Shown one piece after another: positions 18,213 to 27,787 of a stretch of 59,603 nucleotides of DNA (within the stretch, counting starts at the first letter, position 1; each line of letters starts with the position of its first letter). The translations under genes were made by a program, and so were the position numbers. The stretch is taken from contig JAEMRT010000014.1 of NCBI GenBank assembly GCA_016463225.1, forward strand, positions 16,111 to 75,713. The letters run 5' to 3'. The DNA is from Sphingopyxis sp. (GTDB lineage: Bacteria; Pseudomonadota; Alphaproteobacteria; Sphingomonadales; Sphingomonadaceae). Below the pieces are notes generated by a model. That model worked only from the letters and a program-made list of their open reading frames with translations, had not been told where the DNA came from and ran no database searches.

Positions 18213-18232
18213 CGCGGCGCGCAATTTCAATC

Positions 18233-18261
18233 AGCCGCTTGCCGACCGCCGGCAAGCGGCT
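18233..18261. terminator. Perfect 12-bp stem hairpin between the membrane protein gene and mtgA
   Basis: AGCCGCTTGCCG at 18233-18244 is exactly complementary to 18250-18261, with a 5-base loop. There is no U-tract after it. It ends only 11 bases before the mtgA ATG, so it could be a terminator for the upstream gene or a structure that limits mtgA translation. Confidence 0.6.
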
Positions 18262-18272
18262 ATGAAAACGGC

Positions 18273-18986
18273 ATGACAACCGCCGCCAGGAAATCCGCAA
18301 AACGCCGCAAGCTCCCCTGGTATCTGCGGCCGTTCAAATGGCTGCTGTGGTTCCTTGTCGCCTCAGTGCTGTGGGTGCTGCTCTACGCGGTCGTGCCGCC
18401 GCCGGTGACCTTTACGATGCTGGCCGACAGCAGCGGGATCACCAAGGACTGGACGAGCCTGTCCAGTATCGATCGCAACATGGTGCGCGCGGTGATTGCT
18501 GCCGAGGACGGCAAATTTTGCACCCACAACGGTTTCGACACCGAGGCGATCGAACAGGCGATTGAGCGCAACGCCAAGGGCAAGCGGATGCGCGGCGGAT
18601 CGACTGTCAGCCAGCAGACCGCCAAAAATGTCTTTCTATGGCAGGGCAGCGGCTGGACGCGCTATGTCCGCAAGGTGCCCGAGGTGTGGTTCACCTTCCT
18701 GATCGAAAAGATCTGGGGCAAACGGAGGATCATGGAAGTGTACCTCAACGTCGCGGAAACCGGCATCGGCACCTACGGCGTCGAGGCGGGGGCGCAGCGC
18801 TATTTCAACCATGGCGCCGCCAAACTGACCCCGGCGGAGGCGGCGCGTATCGCCGCGATTCTTCCCCTGCCAAAGAAGCGCGAGGCGGTCAGCCCGTCCG
18901 GCTTTACCCGCCGCTATGGCAACACCATCCGCGCCCGCGTCGGCCAAGTGCGGCGCGATGGGCTGGACAGCTGTGTCTATCCATAA
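18273..18986 (+). CDS. mtgA: Monofunctional biosynthetic peptidoglycan transglycosylase
   Basis: A 237-residue GT51 glycosyltransferase that polymerises lipid II into glycan strands. It has a basic N-terminus, one membrane anchor (about 21-42), catalytic Glu78 in IAAEDGKFCTHNGFD, the RGGSTVSQQTAKN motif, and the second Glu region in RIMEVYLNVAETGIGTYGVEAGAQRYF. Length is normal. A four-codon ATG frame (18262-18276) overlaps its start, which is probably chance. Confidence 0.95.
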   Translation: MTTAARKSAKRRKLPWYLRPFKWLLWFLVASVLWVLLYAVVPPPVTFTMLADSSGITKDWTSLSSIDRNMVRAVIAAEDGKFCTHNGFDTEAIEQAIERNAKGKRMRGGSTVSQQTAKNVFLWQGSGWTRYVRKVPEVWFTFLIEKIWGKRRIMEVYLNVAETGIGTYGVEAGAQRYFNHGAAKLTPAEAARIAAILPLPKKREAVSPSGFTRRYGNTIRARVGQVRRDGLDSCVYP

Positions 18987-19001
18987 CGCGGGTTGGCCGG
19001 A

Positions 19002-19898
19002 CTAGCGCCGAACGCGCGCGCGTGTTTCGAGGTCGACAATCCGGCGTTCGAGATAGCTGCGATCGTCGCTGCTCGGCGTCGCGCGGGCATAGGCCGCGTC
19101 AAGCCGGATCAAGTCGCCGGCCTCCACACGGACCTGCGCCTGCGCCGACACGCTAAGCCCGCTGGTCCGCAGGGCGCTATCGATGTTGGATAAGCGGGTC
19201 CGGTTGTCGAGCACCACGGGGCCGCCACCATAAGCGGTGTCGCCAACACGAGCATCGAGTGCGTCGAGGCGCGCATCAATATCCTCGCGCTCGCGATCGC
19301 TCACCCCGTCGCGGGCGTAAGTGGCTTCGACCTGGATCAGAGCCGCATAGTCGCGCTTGAGCTGGGTCGCCTGCGTGCGGCTCAGGCGGCGCGCAGATAC
19401 CCCCGCATCGACCCGCTGCTCGAACTCGGCCCGGCCTTCGGCAACCGAGAGCCTGTCGGCGACATCGTCGTCATCGGCATAGCCACCATCGGTCAGCGCC
19501 TGTGTCAGCGCACCATAACGATCGCCAAGTTCAGTACGTTCGGCCGTGGTAAATCGGCCATCGGCGCCATATCGCGCCTCCAGCGCGACCAATTCGTCAT
19601 ATTCGGCCTTGACGCGCGTGCCGTTGCGTTCGGTCAATCTCGCGGATCGGACGTCGGCGTCGATGCGGGTATGGAACTGGGTGCGCTGCGTCGCCAGTGG
19701 CTTGCGGCCAGCCGCCCATTGCCCCTCAACCGAGGTCGACGCACCCAGCCGGTCGCCGAACAATGTGCCAAGGATCGCACCGACCCGGTCCTGCTGGGTC
19801 GTCGATTGCTCGGTCGAACCAGCCTGCGCCATCGCGGCGCCGGGAACGAGAATGAAAGCGCCGGCAGCGAAGGCGGCAAAAGTCTTAATCTTGGTCAC
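19002..19898 (-). CDS. Exported hypothetical protein with three internal helical repeats
   Basis: A 298-residue protein with a signal peptide (cleavage after AAMAQ, about 24). The mature region contains three related segments of about 65 residues (72-136, 156-220, 233-295). Each has an R-x-R/I-D start, a helix, the pattern L-x-x-x-E/D-A-x-Y, a D-x-R turn and a second helix. The turn (YGADGRFTTAE, YARDGVSDRE) resembles a degenerate EF-hand-like loop, but not all ligand positions are present. Function unknown. It is convergent with mtgA. Confidence 0.65.
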   Translation of the reverse strand: MTKIKTFAAFAAGAFILVPGAAMAQAGSTEQSTTQQDRVGAILGTLFGDRLGASTSVEGQWAAGRKPLATQRTQFHTRIDADVRSARLTERNGTRVKAEYDELVALEARYGADGRFTTAERTELGDRYGALTQALTDGGYADDDDVADRLSVAEGRAEFEQRVDAGVSARRLSRTQATQLKRDYAALIQVEATYARDGVSDREREDIDARLDALDARVGDTAYGGGPVVLDNRTRLSNIDSALRTSGLSVSAQAQVRVEAGDLIRLDAAYARATPSSDDRSYLERRIVDLETRARVRR

Positions 19899-20059
19899 GC
19901 GACAATCTCCCTGTCAAACTTGAACAGGGAACGCCTCACCGCGAGTCTGGTTGCTTCGAATACCAAGCGCGAGCACCTGCGCCATCAGCCGTTTGATCTT
20001 CAGTTGCTTCCGCCGATCCGAGCGTCCCGGGGAGCGGCGCGGCGGGCTAACCGCACGAC

Positions 20060-20482
20060 CTATTCACAACATTTCGAATCTTCCAAGGCGTCAGCCAGCA
20101 GAACGCCGCCAACAATCACGGCGGCTCCAACACCGATGGCAATCCAGCCAAGCGTCGACACGCCCTGACGCTGCGACTTGTCGAGCGATCGGCCATTGAT
20201 AAGCAGCTTTTTATCCCGTTCCAGCGAAAAGCCGATCCGCGTTTCGTGCGGCCGGATGCTGCTGCTGGACGATTGGCGGGTGCCGTCGAAGTTCACCATA
20301 TCGCGGGTCAGGCGCAGTTCGACGCGCGGCGGGGCCTCTTTTTTCGCGCCGCCGATCGGAATGGTCAGACCGAGCCCGACGACGCCATCGACGCGGCTCA
20401 TGCCGCTTTGATAGGTCATGGGTTCGGCGACCGCCGACGTCGTCAATGCCGCGCTGATGAGTAGCCCGCCGAGAATTCGCAT
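20060..20482 (-). CDS. Exported hypothetical protein with C-terminal hydrophobic segment
   Basis: A 140-residue protein starting at ATG 20480-20482, with AAGGGGGCGG upstream. A frame to 20506 is less likely. It has a signal peptide (MRILGGLLISAALTTSAVA), a short beta-rich middle (GVVGLGLTIPIGG, then VELRLTRD), and a glycine/valine-rich hydrophobic C-terminal segment (GWIAIGVGAAVIVGGVLLA) that ends in vicinal cysteines. It is probably associated with the inner or outer membrane. No known domain recognised. Confidence 0.65.
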   Translation of the reverse strand: MRILGGLLISAALTTSAVAEPMTYQSGMSRVDGVVGLGLTIPIGGAKKEAPPRVELRLTRDMVNFDGTRQSSSSSIRPHETRIGFSLERDKKLLINGRSLDKSQRQGVSTLGWIAIGVGAAVIVGGVLLADALEDSKCCE

Positions 20483-20593
20483 GTCCGCCCCCTTGTTGGA
20501 TCGCAATCGATCATTTTCGGTAGGCCCGCATCACGCCGAAGCGTCAATGATGCCGGCGAACCGGTACACTAACGCTGGTAAACCGCATCGACG

Positions 20594-21130
20594 CTAAGCC
20601 GGCTTCCAGCTTTTCCGGTCTTCCGCCTGCTTCAGCACCTCAAACGCGGCCTGCCCTGCCGCAAAGCGTTTGGCTGCGTCGGCATCGCCGGGCTTGACAT
20701 CGGGATGGGTTTCTTTGGCGAGCGCGCGCCACGCCTTTTTGGTCGCCTCGAAATCGGCGTCGGGTTCCAGATCGAGGATTTCCAAAGCGCGCATCTCATC
20801 GGCACTGCGGCTGCCGTCGCCTGACCCGCCCCAGGCATAATGCTGCGCCTTGGCGTAGGCTCCGGCATCGCGCGTCTCATCGGCGGCGCGAGCGGCGGCG
20901 TCTTCGGCGCTCAATCCCTCGAAATAATCCCAGCCGCGATTATATTCTGCGGCGTGTGTTTCGCAGAAATACCAGCGTTCGGGGCTGTTCGGCGACTTGG
21001 GTGCGGGGCAGTTGCCCGGGTTGGCGCAGCCGTGCCGATCGCACAGGCGAACCTTTTGCGCTTCGTTACCCGAGCCATAGGGGCGCCAGCGGGGGAAACC
21101 CCAATCATCGGATCTTTTAACGCGGCTCAT
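20594..21130 (-). CDS. J-domain (DnaJ-like) protein with N-terminal Cys/His cluster
   Basis: A 178-residue protein. The C-terminal 60 residues form a J domain (ALEILDLEPDADFEATKKAW...) with the diagnostic HPD in KETHPDVKPGD, so it should stimulate a Hsp70 ATPase. The N-terminal half has a Cys/His cluster (LCDRHGC, NC, YFCETH) that could bind zinc. J domains at the C-terminus are common in alphaproteobacterial members. Start ATG 21128-21130 follows a G-rich ribosome site. An alternative ATG three codons upstream exists. Confidence 0.85.
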   Translation of the reverse strand: MSRVKRSDDWGFPRWRPYGSGNEAQKVRLCDRHGCANPGNCPAPKSPNSPERWYFCETHAAEYNRGWDYFEGLSAEDAAARAADETRDAGAYAKAQHYAWGGSGDGSRSADEMRALEILDLEPDADFEATKKAWRALAKETHPDVKPGDADAAKRFAAGQAAFEVLKQAEDRKSWKPA

Positions 21131-21184
21131 AACCCCCATGTAGCGAGCGGGGGCCGCAATGGCTACCCGCCGCCCACGAAAAAC

Positions 21185-21970
21185 CTAGGCTTCCGGCTTG
21201 TAGCCGAACGCCTTGACCGCGAGTTTGACCACCGCGGGGTCAAGGTCGGGGGGCGTCATCGGCACCACCGCCTCCAGCGCCTCGACAACATGGGTCAGCG
21301 CCGCGATGCGCGCCGATTTCTTGTTATTGCCGTCGATCACCTTCCACGGCGCCCAGCGCGTGTTCGTCTGCGCGAACATCTCGTCCATCGCAGCCAGATA
21401 ATCCTTGCGCTTGGCGCGGTTGCGATAGTCTTCGGTGCCGGTCTTCCAACGCTTCCATGGATCGTCGAGGCGATCGGCAAAGCGCTTGTCCTGTTCTTCC
21501 TGGGTCATATGAACGAAGATCTTGACGAGATTGGTCCGGTTGCCGGTCAGCTGCGCCTCGAACTCGTTGATCTCGTCATAGCCCTTGCGCCACTCGGCCT
21601 CCGTCGCAAATCCCTCAACCCGTTCAACAAGAACACGACCGTACCAGCTGCGGTCAAAGATCGCGATTTCGCGGTTGCCGGGCAGCCGCTTCCAGAACCG
21701 CCACAGGAAATGGCGCGCCTTTTCCTCCTCGGTCGGGGCGCTGATCGGCCAGACATCGAAATAACGCGGATCGAGCAGCGCGGTCATCCGCTTGATGATC
21801 CCACCCTTCCCCGCCGCGTCCCAGCCCTCGAACATGATGACGCTGCGCTGGCCATGGGTGATATGTGCCGCCTGCACACGCTCAAGCCGCTCCTGCAGCA
21901 CTTCCATGGCGTCGTCATAGTCGCCGTCATATTTGGTGCCGGCTTCGTGATCGGAAAGGGAAATTGTCAT
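21185..21970 (-). CDS. ppk2: Polyphosphate kinase 2
   Basis: A 261-residue single-domain PPK2, which transfers phosphate between polyphosphate and nucleotides, usually in the NDP-phosphorylating direction. Walker A is FEGWDAAGKGG (about 48-57), Walker B is IFDRSWYGR (105-112), and the lid has RNRAKRKDY. Length matches single-domain class I enzymes. It is unlinked to ppk1-ppx 9 kb away. Confidence 0.94.
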   Translation of the reverse strand: MTISLSDHEAGTKYDGDYDDAMEVLQERLERVQAAHITHGQRSVIMFEGWDAAGKGGIIKRMTALLDPRYFDVWPISAPTEEEKARHFLWRFWKRLPGNREIAIFDRSWYGRVLVERVEGFATEAEWRKGYDEINEFEAQLTGNRTNLVKIFVHMTQEEQDKRFADRLDDPWKRWKTGTEDYRNRAKRKDYLAAMDEMFAQTNTRWAPWKVIDGNNKKSARIAALTHVVEALEAVVPMTPPDLDPAVVKLAVKAFGYKPEA

Positions 21971-22054
21971 GATGCTATCCCTAGCCTAACCAGCGCAGTC
22001 AGACCAAGCGCGAAGCGGCGATGTAGATTTCTGGCACAGCGCGCACCGACATCC

Positions 22055-22993
22055 TTACTCGCTGCCCTTCGCCGTCTGCCTAGCGGTCCATTCGCTTAAC
22101 GCGCGCTGGTGGCTTGCAATGCGCGCCAAAGCGTCTGGCACGGCTTTGCTCCGCAATCCCTGCCGCTGCGCGTCGCCGTACCAATCGACGGCGGAATCCA
22201 GATCGCCCTGCATTTCTTCGCAAAGGCCCAGGTTGAAGGCCAGCGCCGCGGTCGGCTCGACATCGCGGGTCAGCGCCTGCCACGCGGCGCACGCGCCATT
22301 CGGATCGGTCTTCGTCAGCCGGACCGCGGCCTTGAACGCTGCCTGCGCGGGCTTCGCTAGCCCTTTGGTGCTTTCGTCGACCCGCACGTCAAGCGCATAG
22401 TCGCGCGGCGCAAGGTCGCTGCGGATCGCCCGCACCTGGCTGCGGATCGTCGCGGTGAAATAATCCTCGACCGATTGCGGTGCGCTGCGGTCGGGGCAAT
22501 AGGTGACCTGATCGCGCGCGTTGAGCGGCCGGGTGTAGCGGATCGAACCGTCGGCAATCGCGACCAGCCGGACCGTTGTTGCCACGGACGCGGTGCGGCG
22601 GCGGCAGCGAATGTCGACGTCGATTTCCTTGACGCACTTCTTTTTGTCTGTGGCGTCATATTCGGTGCAGCGCTTGCGCTTTTCGATCACCGGTACCTCT
22701 TCGACGCTGCTCCGTACCGTGCCGGTGACCAGCGCATCGGTTGGCGCGCCCGATTCGGGCGCCACCACACGATAAAAAGGACCGCCGCGAAAGCTGGCAT
22801 CGGCGAGTTCGGCTTCGAGTGCCTGCGCGAAGGCGGTGCCATCCTCACCCTCGAATCGCTCAACCGAAATGCGGATCAGATCGACAACATTGGCGGCGGC
22901 GGGGTCGGCGGTGTTGATCGGCAAGGTTTCTGCCGTTGCGGGCGTCGCGAGCGCCAGCAACGCTGCACTCAAAACCCATCTTGCGTCGATCAT
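22055..22993 (-). CDS. Exported hypothetical protein with TPR-like C-terminus
   Basis: A 312-residue protein from ATG 22991-22993. It has a signal peptide ending ATAE, a central domain with a Cys/Lys-rich loop (KRKRCTEYDATDKKKCVK) and further cysteines (RCRRR, TYCPD), and a C-terminal helical region resembling tetratricopeptide hairpins (AALAFNLGLCEEMQGDLDSA). The N-terminal half has an alternating strand pattern like nucleoid-free periplasmic assembly proteins, but I cannot assign a family. Confidence 0.65.
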   Translation of the reverse strand: MIDARWVLSAALLALATPATAETLPINTADPAAANVVDLIRISVERFEGEDGTAFAQALEAELADASFRGGPFYRVVAPESGAPTDALVTGTVRSSVEEVPVIEKRKRCTEYDATDKKKCVKEIDVDIRCRRRTASVATTVRLVAIADGSIRYTRPLNARDQVTYCPDRSAPQSVEDYFTATIRSQVRAIRSDLAPRDYALDVRVDESTKGLAKPAQAAFKAAVRLTKTDPNGACAAWQALTRDVEPTAALAFNLGLCEEMQGDLDSAVDWYGDAQRQGLRSKAVPDALARIASHQRALSEWTARQTAKGSE

Positions 22994-23069
22994 CACGGCC
23001 CCCAATCAACAACTCTGCGCCGGGCTATCGCGGGCATCGGCGGCTGTCAAAGCGGGGCAGGCACCGGGG

Positions 23070-23945
23070 TCAGATTTCGGTGGCGATCAGATCCGCCAGC
23101 CGCTGCGGCGCTTCCATCGGGATGAAATGGCTTTGATCGGTCCACTGCTCATCGCGCACCGCGCCGAGCGCGGCACCGAGGCCGCGCCAGGTCGGGCTGA
23201 CCGAGAAATCAAGATTGCCCGCGCGCTCGCCGGTCTTGGCGCGGATGACCGTTACCGGCGCGGTGATGCGGGCCAGCCAGTCGTGCGGATTGGTGCGCAG
23301 AGCGCTCTGATACACTGACGCTTCGAGAGCGGGCGGACAGGCCAAATCCCAGCCCTCCCCATCGGCCGCCGCAAGCAGGCCATAGTGGCAATAATCGGCA
23401 AGGACTTCGGGCTGCCAGTTCGCATAGGGTGGGCGCGACGCGAAATGCGTGTTCATCGCTTCCCAGCCATCCCAGCGGCCCCGTCGCCTCGCGATGGGAT
23501 GTTCGGCCGGATCGGGGACGGGCGCATCGGCAGTGCCGATATACTGTTCTTGCGGCATGATCACCGGATCGATCAGGAAGAGATGCGCAAAGGCATCGGG
23601 CCGCTCGGCTGCGAGCCGGGTCAGGACGTAACCGCCCATGCTGTGACCACAGGCAATGAGCGGCGTCCCGACGAAGCGGTCGATCAGCGGCAGCAGCGCG
23701 TCGGCGGTTGTGGCCCAGTCGGACAGCGAGGCCGGCTTGGCGCTCCGTCCATGACCGAGTTGATCGGGCGCGATGACGTGGGTGCCATGCGGCAAGGCCG
23801 CGACGACCTGATCCCATAAGCGCGCGTGAAATCCCGTGGCGTGGAGCAATAGCAGCGATGGGCGGTCCGACGGCTGACCCCATTCGAACCAGCAAATCTC
23901 GCCCGCCGGTGTTTCCAGCCGGTGCTCGCGCGGCGCTTCGCTCAC
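23070..23945 (-). CDS. Alpha/beta-fold hydrolase
   Basis: A 291-residue cytosolic hydrolase. The oxyanion-hole strand is LLLLHATGFHARLW. The nucleophile elbow GHSMGG gives Ser102, and the probable catalytic His is about 273 (QSHFIPMEAP). The GHGRSAKP motif after the second strand is typical of the family. The substrate cannot be predicted. The stop is followed by the convergent-free gap before the hypothetical gene. It starts two bases from the aspS stop, suggesting co-transcription. Confidence 0.88.
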   Translation of the reverse strand: MSEAPREHRLETPAGEICWFEWGQPSDRPSLLLLHATGFHARLWDQVVAALPHGTHVIAPDQLGHGRSAKPASLSDWATTADALLPLIDRFVGTPLIACGHSMGGYVLTRLAAERPDAFAHLFLIDPVIMPQEQYIGTADAPVPDPAEHPIARRRGRWDGWEAMNTHFASRPPYANWQPEVLADYCHYGLLAAADGEGWDLACPPALEASVYQSALRTNPHDWLARITAPVTVIRAKTGERAGNLDFSVSPTWRGLGAALGAVRDEQWTDQSHFIPMEAPQRLADLIATEI

Positions 23946-23947
23946 GC

Positions 23948-25738
23948 TCAGCCTTTCGGCCCGTCAACGATGCGGATGCCGAGTTCCTTGAGCTGCTTGT
24001 CGCTGACCGGCGCCGGGGCGTTCATCATCAGATCCTCGGCCTTCTGGGTCATCGGGAAGACGATGACTTCGCGGATGTTGGGCTCGTCCGCGAGCAGCAT
24101 CACGATGCGATCGACGCCCGGCGCCGAGCCGCCATGCGGTGGCGCGCCGAACTTGAAAGCGTTGATCATGCCGCTGAAATTCGCATCGACATCGGCCTGC
24201 GAATAGCCGGCGATCTCGAACGCCTTGTACATGATATCGGGCCGATGGTTCCGGATCGCGCCCGACGACAGTTCAACGCCGTTGCAGACGATGTCATACT
24301 GATACGCCAGAATATCGAGCGGGTCCTTCGAGGTCAGCGCCTCCAGCTCGCCCTGCGGCATGCTGAAGGGATTGTGGCTGAAGTCGATCTTGCCGGTTTC
24401 CTCATCGGCCTCGAACATCGGGAAGTCGACGATCCAGCAGAATTCGAAGCGCGACTGGTCGATCAGGTCCAGCTGCTCGGCAACGCGGGTGCGTGCCAGG
24501 CCGGCGAGTTTGGTGGCCTGTGCCTCCTTGCCGGCAGAGAAGAAAATGCCGTCGTTCGGACCAAGGCCGAGCGCGTCGGCGATCGCCTTCATGCCCTCCT
24601 GTCCATGGTTGTTCGCGATCGGGCCGCCGAACACGCCATCCTTCTGCGTGGCATAACCAAGGCCGGGAAAACCCTCCGACTGCGCCCACGAATTCATTTC
24701 ATCAAAGAATTTGCGGCTTTTTTCCGCGGTATTCGGCGCAGCCACCGCGCGGACGACATCGCCGGCCTCGACCATCGACGCAAAGCGGCCGAAGCCCGAT
24801 CCCCTGAACAGGTCGGACACGTCGGTGATCAGCAACGGGTTGCGCAGATCGGGCTTGTCATTGCCGTATTTCGCCATCGACTCCCGATACGGGATGCGTT
24901 TGAACGGCAGCGGCGACACGGTGCGCCCCTTGCCCTGCCAGTCGGCGAATTCCTCGAACACGCCATGCAGCACGGGCTCGATCGCGGCGAACACATCGTC
25001 CTGGGTGACATAGCTCATCTCGAAATCGAGCTGGTAGAATTCGCCCGGCGAACGGTCGGCGCGCGCGTCCTCGTCGCGGAAGCATGGTGCGATCTGGAAA
25101 TATTTATCGAAACCGGCGACCATCAGCAGCTGCTTGAACATCTGCGGCGCCTGCGGGAGGGCATAGAATTTGCCCGGATGGACCCGCGACGGGACGAGAT
25201 AGTCTCGTGCGCCCTCGGGCGACGACGCCGTCAGGATCGGCGTCTGGAATTCGGTGAACCCCTGCCCGATCATCCGGCGACGCAGGCTGGAAATCACGTT
25301 CGACCGCAGCATGATGTTGGCGTGAAGCCGCTCGCGCCGCAAATCGAGGTAGCGGTAGCGCAGGCGGATATCCTCGGGATATTCGGTGTCGCCGAACACC
25401 GGCAACGGCAGCTTGTCGGCGGACGACTGGACAACGATCTCGCTCGGATAGATTTCGATCTCGCCGGTCGGCAGCTTCGGATTGATCGTCTCGGTCGAGC
25501 GCGCGGAGACCTTGCCCGTTACCGTCAGCACCGATTCAGGTCCGGCCGCATCGACGATCGGGAACAGGCTCGATCCGGTCTCGACGATGATCTGGGTCAC
25601 GCCGTAATGATCGCGCAGATCGACGAACAGCACATTCGCATGTTCGCGGGTGCGATGAATCCAGCCCGACAGGCGAACCTCCTGCCCGACGTCGGCGGCG
25701 GTCAGGGCGGCACAGGTGTGCGTGCGATAGGCGTGCAT
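23948..25738 (-). CDS. aspS: Aspartyl-tRNA synthetase
   Basis: A 596-residue class IIb bacterial AspRS. It has an N-terminal anticodon-binding OB-fold ([30 protein letters not shown]), a catalytic core with motif 2 ([21 protein letters not shown]), the bacterial GAD insertion domain, and motif 3 ([13 protein letters not shown]). Start ATG 25736-25738 gives the usual [11 protein letters not shown]-terminus. The frame to 25819 carries 27 atypical extra residues. Whether it is discriminating or non-discriminating cannot be told here. Confidence 0.96.
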   Translation of the reverse strand: MHAYRTHTCAALTAADVGQEVRLSGWIHRTREHANVLFVDLRDHYGVTQIIVETGSSLFPIVDAAGPESVLTVTGKVSARSTETINPKLPTGEIEIYPSEIVVQSSADKLPLPVFGDTEYPEDIRLRYRYLDLRRERLHANIMLRSNVISSLRRRMIGQGFTEFQTPILTASSPEGARDYLVPSRVHPGKFYALPQAPQMFKQLLMVAGFDKYFQIAPCFRDEDARADRSPGEFYQLDFEMSYVTQDDVFAAIEPVLHGVFEEFADWQGKGRTVSPLPFKRIPYRESMAKYGNDKPDLRNPLLITDVSDLFRGSGFGRFASMVEAGDVVRAVAAPNTAEKSRKFFDEMNSWAQSEGFPGLGYATQKDGVFGGPIANNHGQEGMKAIADALGLGPNDGIFFSAGKEAQATKLAGLARTRVAEQLDLIDQSRFEFCWIVDFPMFEADEETGKIDFSHNPFSMPQGELEALTSKDPLDILAYQYDIVCNGVELSSGAIRNHRPDIMYKAFEIAGYSQADVDANFSGMINAFKFGAPPHGGSAPGVDRIVMLLADEPNIREVIVFPMTQKAEDLMMNAPAPVSDKQLKELGIRIVDGPKG

Positions 25739-25838
25739 GGTTTCGTCTTTCAATCGTCGGGGAAGCGCGGGCAAAAGCCGCGCCGATATGGCCGCGCCTA
25801 AGGCAGCGCGGCGCGTCATTTGTCAAGACTTCTGCACG

Positions 25839-27350
25839 TCAGCAGGTCAGCCCCAGCCCGTCGAGCACCGCGCTGCCGAACAGCGCCCGATGCGCGGGAT
25901 CGGGGATCAGCCGGTCGCGGGCGGCGCGCCAGCGGCGGAAATCCTCGCCGTAATCGGCGGCGACGCGGGCCGCGTCGAGGCGGCAGCTTTTGGCCCAGTG
26001 GCGCGTGAAGGCGATGCCCTCGGCATCGAGCCGTTCGACGACGCGGGCATAGGCATCGGCGGTGCGCGCGCTGCGCGGGCCATCGAAATCGATCACCGCA
26101 TTGTGCGGGAAACGCGCGGGCGCGAGCAAGCCCTCGGCGCGCGCCATGAAGCGCACGGTAACGACGGTCGAGCCGCCGTGGCGCGCATAAACGTCGCAGA
26201 TCAGCTCGAACGCATGCGCCAGATCGGCGCGGTCGATCGTTACTGAGGCGTTGAACAGGTCAGCCAGCGGCCGATGCGTGTCGAGCCCCTCCCCCCAGCT
26301 GCCGTACACCGCCGGGGCATCGACATCGGGGCCGCTGGCATAGCCCTGTTTCATAGCAAATTGCAGCAGCGCGCCGCGCGCCCACGGATAATCGTCGAGC
26401 AGCCGTCCGAGCAGGCTGAGCGCGTCATAGCCTGCACCCAACTGTCCCGCCGTCGCGCGCGGATAATCGTCGCGCCACGGCTCGCGATACAGGAACCGCA
26501 GCATCGCCGGGCGCTTGAACGGCTTGTACGGATTGACGATCATTTGGACAAAATCAGGATCCCGGTCGAGCGCATAGGCGGCCGAGAAGCGACGGAAATC
26601 GCCTGCCGCCAGCCAGTCGAGCGCAGCGCGATCGACCTTGCGCAGATTCTGGATCGGGCGGACGAGAAATTTCGGCACGCTGTCCACGACCAGCGCGGTG
26701 ACGATACCCAGTGAGCCGACCGGCAACTGCGCCGCAGCGAAGAGATCATCGTCGCGCAGCGGGGTAGACCCCGTCGCCGCGACAAAGGCATCGCGCATCA
26801 CCCCCGCCGCGGGTTCGATCCAGTGCGCGCCGGCGGGCGTGACGATCTGGGTCGCGCGAATATGGTCCTGGATGCCGCCGCTTGCGATCATCGACCCATG
26901 GGTGCCGGTCGCGCAGGCGCCCGCGAAGGTCTGGCCGTTGCCCGCGCCGCTCGTCCACAGCGACCGCCCCTTCGCCTCCAGTTTGTCCGACACTTCATCG
27001 ACCAGCGCCCCGGCCTCGATCAGCATCAGTCCGCCGGCGTCGATGCCGGGGCGGACATCGGCGGCATCGATGCGGAAACAGCGGTTGAAACGCCGGGTGT
27101 GGAGCAGCCAGCATTGCGAGGCGATATTGACGTTCGACGGCGACCAGCCCGCGCCAAGCGGACGGACGCGGCGCCCAGCCACCGCGGCTTCGACCAGCCA
27201 GTCCTGCACCGACTTCGCAGCAATCGCGATCTCGTCGCGTCCCCGCGGCGCGTCGCCGCTGCGCAGTGCAAAGCGCGTCGCCGCCTCGCAAGTGCCGGTG
27301 GCATGATAATTGGTCCAGCGCCCTTCGTCGCCGAGTCGCACCAGCGGCAT
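25839..27350 (-). CDS. FAD-linked oxidase, D-arabinono-1,4-lactone oxidase-like
   Basis: A 503-residue VAO/PCMH-type flavoprotein. The FAD-binding region contains RPLGAGWSPSNVNIA, TSGAGNGQTFAGACATGTHGS and the SLGIVTALVV strand. The C-terminal substrate domain ends with an HWAKS motif equivalent to the HWGK of aldono-lactone oxidases. It lacks the N-terminal His-linked FAD site in an obvious form. It starts at ATG 27348-27350, which overlaps the stop of the upstream 109-residue membrane protein gene by one base. The natural substrate is unknown. Confidence 0.82.
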   Translation of the reverse strand: MPLVRLGDEGRWTNYHATGTCEAATRFALRSGDAPRGRDEIAIAAKSVQDWLVEAAVAGRRVRPLGAGWSPSNVNIASQCWLLHTRRFNRCFRIDAADVRPGIDAGGLMLIEAGALVDEVSDKLEAKGRSLWTSGAGNGQTFAGACATGTHGSMIASGGIQDHIRATQIVTPAGAHWIEPAAGVMRDAFVAATGSTPLRDDDLFAAAQLPVGSLGIVTALVVDSVPKFLVRPIQNLRKVDRAALDWLAAGDFRRFSAAYALDRDPDFVQMIVNPYKPFKRPAMLRFLYREPWRDDYPRATAGQLGAGYDALSLLGRLLDDYPWARGALLQFAMKQGYASGPDVDAPAVYGSWGEGLDTHRPLADLFNASVTIDRADLAHAFELICDVYARHGGSTVVTVRFMARAEGLLAPARFPHNAVIDFDGPRSARTADAYARVVERLDAEGIAFTRHWAKSCRLDAARVAADYGEDFRRWRAARDRLIPDPAHRALFGSAVLDGLGLTC

Positions 27351-27679
27351 CAGGCGTCTCCCAGCGGCAGGATACCGGCGTGGGCGCGCCAGGCGACGGT
27401 GACGGGGCGCAGAAAGCCGAAACTGGCGATCGCGACCAGCATCTGGCGCCGCGTCGCGAACATACGGACATCGCTCAAGCCGTGATCGGACTCCGGCGTC
27501 ACGAACGGTTGCGCGGCCTCGGCCGCAAACCCCCAGCCTTTCAGCGTCACGACCATCGATTCTTCGTCGAGCGGCCGCGGATTGGCGATCGAGACGAAAA
27601 CATCCGCCTGCCCCGCCAGATACTGGCCGAAAAGCACCAGAAAACCGAGCGCGGCGAGCGCCCAACCAAGCCAGAACAT
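27350..27679 (-). CDS. Small membrane protein of unknown function
   Basis: A 109-residue protein from ATG 27677-27679, set by GAAGGGG eight bases upstream. It has one N-terminal membrane helix (MFWLGWALAALGFLVLFGQY), then a soluble part with a basic stretch and a second hydrophobic patch near the C-terminus (MLVAIASFGFLRPVTVAW). It overlaps the flavin oxidase gene by one base (TGATG), so the two are translationally coupled and may act together. Two larger frames over this region are shadows. Confidence 0.65.
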   Translation of the reverse strand: MFWLGWALAALGFLVLFGQYLAGQADVFVSIANPRPLDEESMVVTLKGWGFAAEAAQPFVTPESDHGLSDVRMFATRRQMLVAIASFGFLRPVTVAWRAHAGILPLGDA

Positions 27680-27787
27680 GCCCCAAACCCCTTCGTTTTT
27701 CCCATGACCGGTATTCCGGTTCCGCGACCCGAAGAGCACGGGCAATTTTTGCTGCCCGTTCTTTTCAACTAGCTGTATAGGCGCGCT

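Noticed and set aside
18262..18276. Four-codon ATG frame overlapping the mtgA start
   Set aside because: Too short to distinguish from chance; kept only as a note.
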